The notes beneath the pieces are model-generated. The model was not told where the DNA came from. It searched no databases and saw nothing but the letters and a program-made list of their open reading frames with translations. From Clostridia bacterium (GTDB lineage: Bacteria > Bacillota > Clostridia > Oscillospirales > CAG-272): DNA of 33,176 nt. The stretch covers positions 107,120 through 140,295 of the forward strand of contig JAFQOX010000105.1 of the NCBI GenBank assembly GCA_017412045.1, given 5' to 3'. A program made the position numbers and the translations under genes. Position 1 is the first letter of the stretch. Each line of letters begins with the position of its first letter. Shown piece by piece: positions 8,112 through 14,613 of this stretch.

Positions 8112-9353
8112 ATGAAATACATCCTCATGCACAAGAATGCCGAGACAGCTCTGCTGGAGCTGAATGAAACGACGGGGTGGATTCAAAAAATCCGCGAAGT
8201 CTACGCCCCTATGCATTTACCGATCGGCGTTACGGTCAGAAAAGGCGTTGCGGACAGAGCGGCGCTGAATACGTGGTGGACGGACAGAACGATTCCGGCG
8301 TACAGAATCGGAATGAGGGACGCGCTGGAAGCGTTTGGTGCGGAAACACCCGCAGTATTGTCGATGCGATGCCACGGTCTGAGCTTGTCGGATGCATACT
8401 GGATCAAAGCGGAAAGAAGCGAAATGCGGTGGGAGGACGTCAATTTCTTTCGCCGCCCGTTCTCCGATGACGTCGGCGACGTCTTATTCGGCGCGCGCAA
8501 GAGCGATCACCCGCTCGATCTTGTTTCCCCCGATAACACAACGGACGGCTTTTTGAAAAAGCGGTGGATCGTGAAAGAGGGTAAGCGATATTTGATGAAG
8601 GGTGGATCATATCCCTTTTTTCTGCAACCCTTTTACGAGGTAGTCGCCTCGGAAATCATGGCAAGACTGAAACTCCCTCACGTTCCTTATACGTTGATTT
8701 GGAGCGAAGGCAAGCCGTATTCGCTATGCGAGGACTTTCTGGATGAAAATACGGAGCTGATCCCCGCATGGCGCGTGATGATGACGCAGAAAAAGAGCAA
8801 CGGCACGTCGGTCTATCAGCATTTTGTAAATTGCTGTGAATCTCTCGGAATCGGGAATGTCACGGCGTTCCTTGACCGCATGATCACGTTGGATTATATC
8901 ATAGCAAACGAGGACAGGCATTTCAATAATTTCGGCTTGCTGAGAAATGCGGAAACGCTTGCATGGCTCGGCATGGCGCCGATCTACGACAGCGGCTCGT
9001 GCCTGGGGTACGATAAATCTCCCGCAGATATACGATTGGAAAAGGGGATCATCTGTAAGCCGTTCAAAAACCATCATACCGAGCAGCTCCGCCTGGTGCA
9101 ATCCTTCGATTGGCTCGATCTATCCGGGCTGGATGGCATCGAGTACGCGATCAAAGAGATCCTTTTACAGGATACGGATGGCATCGGTATGGATGCCGAG
9201 CGGGTGAACGCCGTGACAAGGTCGGTCAGGCGAAGGATCGAACGTCTGGAATCGTTCATCCGCACGAGGCGCACCGAAGTGCTTTCGCATGGCGAGACCT
9301 CTACGGTGGACGACGTGGAAAAAAACGTAGCGGAAAACTATCTCCGCAAATGA
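8112..9353 (+). CDS. HipA-like protein kinase domain protein
   Basis: 413 aa. The C-terminal half carries HipA-type kinase motifs: a candidate ATP-binding Lys163 in RYLMKGG, the catalytic loop IIANEDRHFNNFG (Asp268, Asn273) and a metal-binding DSG at 293-295. HipA kinases phosphorylate proteins such as GltX and cause growth arrest when not bound by HipB. The N-terminal 140 residues do not look like a standard HipA N-subdomain, and no small HTH (HipB-like) gene lies immediately up- or downstream. ATG 8112 follows AGGTGGAGG. Family membership is fairly secure; toxin activity is not shown. The gene ends the 6424-9353 unit. Confidence 0.82.
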   Translation: MKYILMHKNAETALLELNETTGWIQKIREVYAPMHLPIGVTVRKGVADRAALNTWWTDRTIPAYRIGMRDALEAFGAETPAVLSMRCHGLSLSDAYWIKAERSEMRWEDVNFFRRPFSDDVGDVLFGARKSDHPLDLVSPDNTTDGFLKKRWIVKEGKRYLMKGGSYPFFLQPFYEVVASEIMARLKLPHVPYTLIWSEGKPYSLCEDFLDENTELIPAWRVMMTQKKSNGTSVYQHFVNCCESLGIGNVTAFLDRMITLDYIIANEDRHFNNFGLLRNAETLAWLGMAPIYDSGSCLGYDKSPADIRLEKGIICKPFKNHHTEQLRLVQSFDWLDLSGLDGIEYAIKEILLQDTDGIGMDAERVNAVTRSVRRRIERLESFIRTRRTEVLSHGETSTVDDVEKNVAENYLRK

Positions 9354-9434
9354 AGAATTACAAACGGTCGTTTTTCCAAACAAACGGATCGTTTGCATGA
9401 CAATCAAAGAGCGATTCATCGCAGAAAGGAAACA

Positions 9435-9530
9435 GCGGACAACGTCCGCCGGAATTTGCTTGCCGATCCGAGCTTTTCATGGCAGATCATGCAAAACGGC
9501 AATGTCGGCTTTGCGCAAATTCCCAGGTAA
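9435..9530 (+). repeat. Dispersed intergenic repeat, copy A
   Basis: About 96 bp similar to copies at 30874-30984 (+) and 25201-25303 (-). Shared landmarks in order are GCGGRCAACGTCCGC, GGAAKTTGCTYGCC, an AAACGGC core and TTGCGCAAWTTCC. It lies between the HipA-like gene and the SGNH hydrolase, ending just before the hydrolase start, so it occupies that gene's 5' region. This copy is the most diverged and has lost the long hairpin that abuts the other two. Confidence 0.6.
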
Positions 9531-9535
9531 TCAAA

Positions 9536-10630
9536 ATGACGGTAACAAGAGAAATGGGAACGAAGCTTCCCGATACGACGATGTCGAGCCCCGTTTACGT
9601 AGACGTAAGAAAAGCGCCGATCTCCTTACACGGCTTTTGCGAGCCTTTTCGCCGCGTTCCCGACGAAATTGCGCGTGCAACGAGCGAGGGTGTTGCGCAG
9701 CTTTCCCAAAACTCCACGGGCGGCAGAATCCGCTTTTGTACGGATTCCGATTATATTGTCGTTCACGCGGAATTGAGTGAAGTCAGCCTGACGGGAAACA
9801 GCTCTCCCGTCGCTTGCTCCAGCTTTGATATTTATCTGAAGGAGGATGGAAAGCAGTCATTCCGCGGCGTTTATTTTCCGTCGCAGGGAAAAGGAAAAAG
9901 CTACGTGGAGAGCCGATTGAAATTTTATAATCGGGAGAGAAAGGACGTCACGCTCTACTGTCCTCTGAATGCCTCTTTGAAGGAGGTTTACGTCGGATTG
10001 CGTGAGGGAAGCGAGCTTTTGCCCGCAAGCCCTTACGCGTATGAAAAGCCGATCGTTTTTTACGGCTCCTCCATCGTGCACGGAGGCGGACTCCGTCCCA
10101 GCTCGCCCTATCCCTCTATCGTATCCAGACGGCTGGACAGCGAATATATCAATCTCGGATTCGGCGGTAACGCAAAGGCGGAGAAAGTCATCATGGAATA
10201 TATGGCGGGGCTGGATATGAGCGTTTTCGTCTACGATTATGACCATAACGCGCCTACGTTGGAGCACCTCCGCGAAACGCATTACGAGGGATACCGCATC
10301 ATCCGTGAAAAAAATCCGGATTTGCCGATCGTCATGGCTTCCCGTCCCGACTATTGGACGAGAAACTACACGCTGGAATACTATACCGTCGAGGATAACG
10401 AAAAACGCCGCCGCCTGATCGAAGAAAATTATCTTCGCGCAAAGGCGGAGGGCGATAGCAACGTTTATTTCGTGGACGGATCGAAAATATACCCGGAAGA
10501 GATTCGGAACGAATGCTCTTCCGACGGATGCCATCCCTCCGATCTCGGTTATTATTTCATGGCGAACGCATTTGAAGCCGTATTGCGCCCGATTCTGGAA
10601 AAGGAGAAGACATTCGGAACGTCATGTTGA
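9536..10630 (+). CDS. SGNH/GDSL-family hydrolase
   Basis: 364 aa. Serine esterase/lipase fold with an N-terminal beta-sandwich (about 1-170) and a C-terminal SGNH domain. Catalytic features: YGSSIVHGGG (nucleophile near Ser179, block I), GFGGNA (block II Gly and Asn212) and DGCHPSDLG (Asp330, His333, block V). This combination is typical of carbohydrate- or acyl-ester hydrolases of the Lipase_GDSL_3 type. There is no clear signal peptide. The start is uncertain: ATG 9536 has a weak AGGT upstream and ATG 9554 is the alternative; the earlier ATG at 9479 falls inside the repeat and is not favoured. The stop overlaps the LRR gene start at 10624, suggesting coupled expression. Substrate unknown. 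Confidence 0.82.
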   Translation: MTVTREMGTKLPDTTMSSPVYVDVRKAPISLHGFCEPFRRVPDEIARATSEGVAQLSQNSTGGRIRFCTDSDYIVVHAELSEVSLTGNSSPVACSSFDIYLKEDGKQSFRGVYFPSQGKGKSYVESRLKFYNRERKDVTLYCPLNASLKEVYVGLREGSELLPASPYAYEKPIVFYGSSIVHGGGLRPSSPYPSIVSRRLDSEYINLGFGGNAKAEKVIMEYMAGLDMSVFVYDYDHNAPTLEHLRETHYEGYRIIREKNPDLPIVMASRPDYWTRNYTLEYYTVEDNEKRRRLIEENYLRAKAEGDSNVYFVDGSKIYPEEIRNECSSDGCHPSDLGYYFMANAFEAVLRPILEKEKTFGTSC

Positions 10631-11889
10631 ATTTGATGACAGGGCAGAATGTTCTGAAAAAATACAGCGGAAACGCTCATGCCGTCACGATTCCCTCGGG
10701 GATCGTAAAAATCGGAGATTGGGCATTCTCCGACTGTGTCGGTCTGACGGAGGTCGTCATTCCCGCAAGCGTGACGGAGATTGGCGATTACGTTTTCTTT
10801 GGCTGTCAAAGCTTACGCGCGATCCTTCTTCCCGACGGCGTGGAGACGATCGGATACGGCGCGTTTTGCGGATGTAAAGCCTTGCAGACGGTTACCCTTC
10901 CGGCAGGGGTAAAGTGCATCGGGGACAGAGCGTTTTCCGACTGTGAAAGCTTGCAGACATTTACCGTCCCCATCGGTGTAAAGGAGATCGGCTTCGGCGT
11001 ATTTTCCGGTTGCGCATCCTTGCGGGAGGTTGGCTTTCACGGAGGCTTGCGGGAGATCGGGTACGGCGCTTTCTCGGGTTGCGGCTCTTTGCAGACGGTC
11101 GTGATCCCCGACGGCGTCACGTCGATCGGCGAAAGAGCGTTTTTTAACTGCGCGGGCTTACAGAACCTCACGGTTGCCGATACCGTGACGGACATAGGAA
11201 CGGAGGCGTTCTACGGTTGCGACGGCTTACGAAGCATAGCCGTTTCCGATACGCTCGAAACGGTCGGCAGAAACGTCTTTCCGTCGGTCATGCCCTTGCG
11301 CGAGCTGAGACTTACGATTGGCGGCAATGAAGAGGACGGTTGTAAGCGCTGGGTGGATTTTTTCGGCGTTTGGAATCTGGCGCTCCCCTTTCTTTTGGAG
11401 AAATTGCAAGCGAACGATGGTGTCAAAAAGAAAGTGCAACGCCGCGTGACGAATCAGATTTTCCGTGAAGATCTGGTTCCGGATCTGATCAAAAACGGGG
11501 AATCGGAAGCGCTTCAGAATCTGCTTTCCCTGATCAAAAGGATAACGCCCGAAGAGATCGACCGTTATATCGGGATCGCCGAAGGTCAGACGGAGATCCG
11601 CGCGATGCTTCTGGAATACAAAAATCGGCTGTATCCGAGCGAACGCCTTGAAAAAATGGAAGAGATCCAAATGGAAAAGGATTTTGGCATCCGTGAAAAA
11701 ACGCTTGCCGATTACAAAAAAATTTTCTCGATCAAAAAAGAAAACGGCGTTTACGTGATCACGGGATACAAGGGAAATGAGAAACCGACGGTCATTCCCG
11801 CCTCGATTCGCGGAATCCCCGTTTGCTTTTCCGTGAAAGACGATCCGAACGGTGCGGAAACCGAACCGGAGAAAAAACGTTCTGAATAG
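10624..11889 (+). CDS. BspA-type leucine-rich repeat protein with helical C-terminal part
   Basis: 421 aa. Residues 10-225 are about nine LRR_5 (TpLRR) units of roughly 23 residues with the recurring pattern LxxVxIPxxVxxIGxxAFxxC. Residues 230-350 are predicted helical and include EEIDRYIGIAEGQTEIRAML then LEYKN, also seen near the C-terminus of the LRR/DUF4132 protein at 16961. Residues 360-400 resemble the opening of another LRR module (SIKKENGVYVITGYKGNEK). No signal peptide or anchor is visible, so it is probably cytoplasmic. It starts within the SGNH gene (7-base overlap); ATG 10636 is an alternative start. Role unknown; LRR_5 domains generally bind proteins or glycans. Confidence 0.85.
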   Translation: MLNLMTGQNVLKKYSGNAHAVTIPSGIVKIGDWAFSDCVGLTEVVIPASVTEIGDYVFFGCQSLRAILLPDGVETIGYGAFCGCKALQTVTLPAGVKCIGDRAFSDCESLQTFTVPIGVKEIGFGVFSGCASLREVGFHGGLREIGYGAFSGCGSLQTVVIPDGVTSIGERAFFNCAGLQNLTVADTVTDIGTEAFYGCDGLRSIAVSDTLETVGRNVFPSVMPLRELRLTIGGNEEDGCKRWVDFFGVWNLALPFLLEKLQANDGVKKKVQRRVTNQIFREDLVPDLIKNGESEALQNLLSLIKRITPEEIDRYIGIAEGQTEIRAMLLEYKNRLYPSERLEKMEEIQMEKDFGIREKTLADYKKIFSIKKENGVYVITGYKGNEKPTVIPASIRGIPVCFSVKDDPNGAETEPEKKRSE

Positions 11890-11895
11890 ATGCCA

Positions 11896-11936
11896 AAGGG
11901 GCTGTCCGAATCAGGCAGCCCCTTCTTACTATACTT
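11896..11936. terminator. Intrinsic terminator between convergent genes
   Basis: A 9-bp perfect stem, AAGGGGCTG (11896-11904) and CAGCCCCTT (11916-11924), with an 11-base loop, lies just after the LRR stop. A T-rich stretch ending in TTTTTT (to about 11941) follows at some distance on the plus strand. It sits between convergent genes and could serve both directions, although neither side has an immediate long T-run. Confidence 0.65.
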
Positions 11937-12303
11937 TTTTCCGTTTCTTATGATCCCGCGTCGCCTCGTAGCTCGCATTCACGAGAAATTTTACCACGTC
12001 GTCGGGCGCATCGGGCAGAAGCACCGATATCCAATGCAGCTTGTTCATATGATAGGCGGGATAAACGCCCTCCGCTTTACCGAAGGATCCAAGCAGCTCG
12101 AGCGGTTGCTTCAGATTGACGACGTCGATCATCTCGCCGCCGTCGGCTCCGAACTTTTTTCGGGATACGCGCATGACGACGGCGTACCATTTTCGCGTGG
12201 AAGCGTGTCTGAGCGCCGCCGTTTCAAAATCCGCCTCGAAGGGATAGTCCGCTTCCGTGCCGTAGGTCTCAAGGCAATATGCAAGAAATTCCCGCTTCGT
12301 CAT
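11929..12303 (-). CDS. MmcQ/YjbR family protein
   Basis: 124 aa. Small CyaY-like/YjbR fold protein, a family annotated as putative DNA-binding with little functional data. The N-terminal MTKREFLAYCLETYGTEADYPF and the later KFGADGGEMIDVVNLKQP and AYHMNKLHWISVLL blocks are diagnostic. A Lys/Arg-rich tail (RDHKKRKKV) ends the protein. The ATG overlaps the phosphoesterase stop as ATGA (12300-12303), so the two are translationally coupled. Confidence 0.88.
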   Translation of the reverse strand: MTKREFLAYCLETYGTEADYPFEADFETAALRHASTRKWYAVVMRVSRKKFGADGGEMIDVVNLKQPLELLGSFGKAEGVYPAYHMNKLHWISVLLPDAPDDVVKFLVNASYEATRDHKKRKKV

Positions 12304-13040
12304 TGCAGTACCTCCCCGTTCCGTAAGATAAGCACGTTGACGCGTCCGCTTCGTACCGTTCCGGCATCGATCGCCGTCATGCCGCGCCCGAAAAAGGGAT
12401 CACTGCAATCGTATTCGCGGGCGTCGTCGAACATGTATCCCATCCGCGCGGGACGGTGTCCGCAGACGATCGTTTTTCCTTCCAGAACGGCGCCGACGCC
12501 GTAGAGCTGTTGCCATTCCAGCTCGTGCGCATCCTGCCAATCCTGCACGCAGGCGGAGCGCCAGCGTGGGTCTACGCACGGATAACGTCCCTCAAAAACG
12601 ATCGGAAGCCAGCCGTGCGTGAATACGTGGCTTTCCGTTTCGTAATAATCGGACATTCCCCCGATGAAAGCCGTCAGCTCTGCGATGGCTTCGGCGTGGC
12701 GTACCGTGTCAAAGCGGCCGCTATCGTCCATAGCGCCTTCTCCGAGCAGCTCCGAAACGGTAAGATCCGTTCCGTTCGCTCTTTCCCGCTCGGTCACGTA
12801 ACCGCGGCGCAGGACCTCCAGAAGCATATCCTCGTGATTGCCGCGGATCAGAATCTTATTTTGCAAACGCCGAACGAAGTCGTATACCGCTTTATTCTCC
12901 GTTCCGCGGTCAAAAAGATCTCCGCAGCTGACGAAGATATGCTCTTCTTCGTTTTCCCGAAAGCCCGCGGCATCCAGCGCTTTCTTCATTTCCGTATAAA
13001 ATCCGTGAATATCGGATACGACGAACAAGGTCTTTTCCAT
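12300..13040 (-). CDS. Calcineurin-type metallophosphoesterase (Ser/Thr phosphatase-like)
   Basis: 246 aa. Two-metal phosphoesterase with the ordered motifs SDIHG near residue 9, GDLFDRG near 41, RGNHED near 66, a mid-protein HVFTHGW and CGHRPARMG. This set matches the PPP-like bacterial family that includes ApaH-like and PrpA-like phosphatases, acting on phosphoproteins or dinucleoside polyphosphates. A strong Shine-Dalgarno (AAGGAGGTA, reading the minus strand) precedes the ATG at 13040. It is followed by the coupled yjbR-like gene and lies 110 bp downstream of the 91-aa gene, with a perfect 8-bp hairpin in that gap. Substrate unknown. Confidence 0.9.
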   Translation of the reverse strand: MEKTLFVVSDIHGFYTEMKKALDAAGFRENEEEHIFVSCGDLFDRGTENKAVYDFVRRLQNKILIRGNHEDMLLEVLRRGYVTERERANGTDLTVSELLGEGAMDDSGRFDTVRHAEAIAELTAFIGGMSDYYETESHVFTHGWLPIVFEGRYPCVDPRWRSACVQDWQDAHELEWQQLYGVGAVLEGKTIVCGHRPARMGYMFDDAREYDCSDPFFGRGMTAIDAGTVRSGRVNVLILRNGEVLQ

Positions 13041-13150
13041 GAACGGATACCTCCTTCTCCGCTTGGTTTGATTTTCGGGAATACGCGGAGATATTCCCGC
13101 TTGTCAGAGGTCGGCAAGCGCATACTCTTGACTCTCCGACTGTGCGGACG

Positions 13151-13426
13151 TCACGCGGATGCGGATCGAAACGATCGCCGTTTGACGTCCCTCGGCCGCT
13201 CCGAAAGCGGAATGACCGTTTGGACGGAGGCAACGTACGATTTCTCGCCCGCGTCGAGAATCGGCGCCATGATGACGGCGGCTTTGGCATCCAGAAGCCC
13301 GATCGAGCCTTCCGCGGCGGCAGGAAGCGTCAAGCAGTCCTCTTTGCCCGTATAGCCGACGACCGTCGTAAGACCGTTTTGCTTTTGCAATAAAAAATCG
13401 TTTTCTCTTACAATTTCAGGAGTCAT
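13151..13426 (-). CDS. Small protein resembling the opening of an LRR module
   Basis: 91 aa. Residues 5-40 (IVRENDFLLQKQNGLTTVVG then YTGKEDCLTLPA) resemble the sequence that opens a BspA-type module, and closely match the C-terminal 50 residues of the 421-aa LRR protein nearby (SIKKENGVYVITGYKGNEK). No LRR unit follows; the rest is unlike known domains and ends in an Arg/Ser-rich tail. The start is well supported by AAGGAGGAAA upstream of ATG 13426 (minus strand). It may be a small real protein or the 5' remnant of a decayed LRR gene. Divergent from the fructosamine-kinase-like gene. Confidence 0.55.
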   Translation of the reverse strand: MTPEIVRENDFLLQKQNGLTTVVGYTGKEDCLTLPAAAEGSIGLLDAKAAVIMAPILDAGEKSYVASVQTVIPLSERPRDVKRRSFRSASA

Positions 13427-13474
13427 TTGATTTCCTCCTTTTTGGGAAATATGTATTTTTGAAATTCATAGAAC

Positions 13475-13503
13475 TTGACTTTTCTGATTTTTCTTTTTAT
13501 ACT
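13475..13503 (+). promoter_or_regulatory. Sigma-A promoter of the fructosamine-kinase-like gene
   Basis: TTGACT (13475-13480), a 17-bp spacer and TATACT (13498-13503), 41 bp before ATG 13545. Confidence 0.75.
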
Positions 13504-13544
13504 GATGATAACGAAATCAATCGAAAGAAAGGCAGTGATATATC

Positions 13545-14456
13545 ATGGAGCTTTTGACGAATCAAAATCATCGGACGGCAGTGGAAGAAGCCGTCACAAG
13601 GAGCACGGGCGAGCGCTTTACCGTGAAGAACGTACGCCCGACCCATGCGGCGGCAATGCACGAGACCGCTTTTTTCGACGGTACGCTCGGAGGCGCGGGG
13701 CGTCCTTACGGCGTATTCGTCAAGCTGGGGAAAAATCCGTTTTCTCACGAGCAATTCGATATGGAGGCACGCGGACTGGATTATATCCGCGCGCACAGCC
13801 CCGTCAGAACGCCCGAGGTGATCGGCGTCGCGCACACGGAGGATGCCGCGCTTCTGATTCTGGAGGTCATCCATACCGTCCGTCCCGAAACGCATCAGGA
13901 TTTTGAACGAATGGGCAGAGGGCTCGCCTCACTTCACCGTGTGGAAAACGCCCGTTGCGGCTTTGACTTTCCCACGTATCTCGGCATTTTTCGCCAAGAC
14001 AACACGTGGAAGGATTCCTGGCGGGAATTTTACGGAGAATGCCGTCTTTACGATACGCTGAAGATGGCAATCAAGGCGGAAAGAATGAACGCTTCGGAAT
14101 GCGCCACGATCGAAAAGCTGATCCGCCGTTTGCCCGAAATCTGCCCGGAACCGAAAACCTTTTCGCTTCTGCACGGAGATCCTTGGATCGGCAATCTGCT
14201 TTACGACGGACGGGAGCCGGTTCTGATCGATTGCAGTCTGTATTACGGAAACCGTGAGATCGACCTCACCACGGTGGATTTTTTCTGTCCCGTTTCCGAT
14301 CGTTTCTTCGCCGCGTACGAGGAGGCTTTTCCCAAGGAATACGGCTTCCGCGAGCGCGCCGACCTCTGGAAGATCAATCAGTGGCTCGGGCACGTCACGC
14401 TGTACGGTGATAAATACAAAAATCGGCTTTGGAATGCGGTCAAGCCTTATTTGTAA
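13545..14456 (+). CDS. Fructosamine kinase family protein
   Basis: 303 aa, the usual length for the family. These kinases phosphorylate ketosamines or ribulosamines on glycated amino acids and proteins, allowing deglycation. Motifs: candidate ATP Lys60 in YGVFVKLGKN, a Glu near 75 in the first helix, catalytic loop SLLHGDPWIGN (Asp212) and metal-binding Asp229 in VLIDCSLYYGNREIDL. Most members have Asp-Pro at the last motif, here Asp-Cys. The ATG at 13545 follows a modest AAAGGCAG. The gene has its own promoter and is followed by AT-rich DNA with a weak hairpin (TACTTTT 14484-14490 / AAAAGTA 14495-14501). It is monocistronic as far as can be seen. Confidence 0.9.
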   Translation: MELLTNQNHRTAVEEAVTRSTGERFTVKNVRPTHAAAMHETAFFDGTLGGAGRPYGVFVKLGKNPFSHEQFDMEARGLDYIRAHSPVRTPEVIGVAHTEDAALLILEVIHTVRPETHQDFERMGRGLASLHRVENARCGFDFPTYLGIFRQDNTWKDSWREFYGECRLYDTLKMAIKAERMNASECATIEKLIRRLPEICPEPKTFSLLHGDPWIGNLLYDGREPVLIDCSLYYGNREIDLTTVDFFCPVSDRFFAAYEEAFPKEYGFRERADLWKINQWLGHVTLYGDKYKNRLWNAVKPYL

Positions 14457-14551
14457 CTACATGATTTTATTTTTATTGTAGCATACTTTTTCAGAAAAGT
14501 AAATGCTGAAAAAATAAAACTTTCCGCTTGGTATCCAGGTTTCGTTTTACA

Positions 14552-14580
14552 TTGACAAAGACTCCGTTTCATGTTACAAT
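14552..14580 (+). promoter_or_regulatory. Strong sigma-A promoter of the TIR-LRR gene
   Basis: Consensus TTGACA (14552-14557), exactly 17 bp, then TACAAT (14575-14580). ATG 14614 follows 33 bp later with GGAGGAAG as ribosome binding site. The ATGTTACAAT sequence around the -10 is also found at the promoter near 30749. Confidence 0.85.
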
Positions 14581-14613
14581 AAATCATAAATAAAACTTAC
14601 GCGGAGGAAGAGC

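Noticed and set aside
9360..9396. Direct/inverted CAAACGG...CGTTTG sequences after the HipA-like gene, possible operator or terminator
   Set aside because: The stem is short with no T-run and no matching site upstream of the operon; too weak to call.
9397..9780. 127-aa plus-strand open frame overlapping repeat copy A and the SGNH gene start
   Set aside because: It runs out of frame into the SGNH gene, has no domain, and matches copy B only through the repeat.
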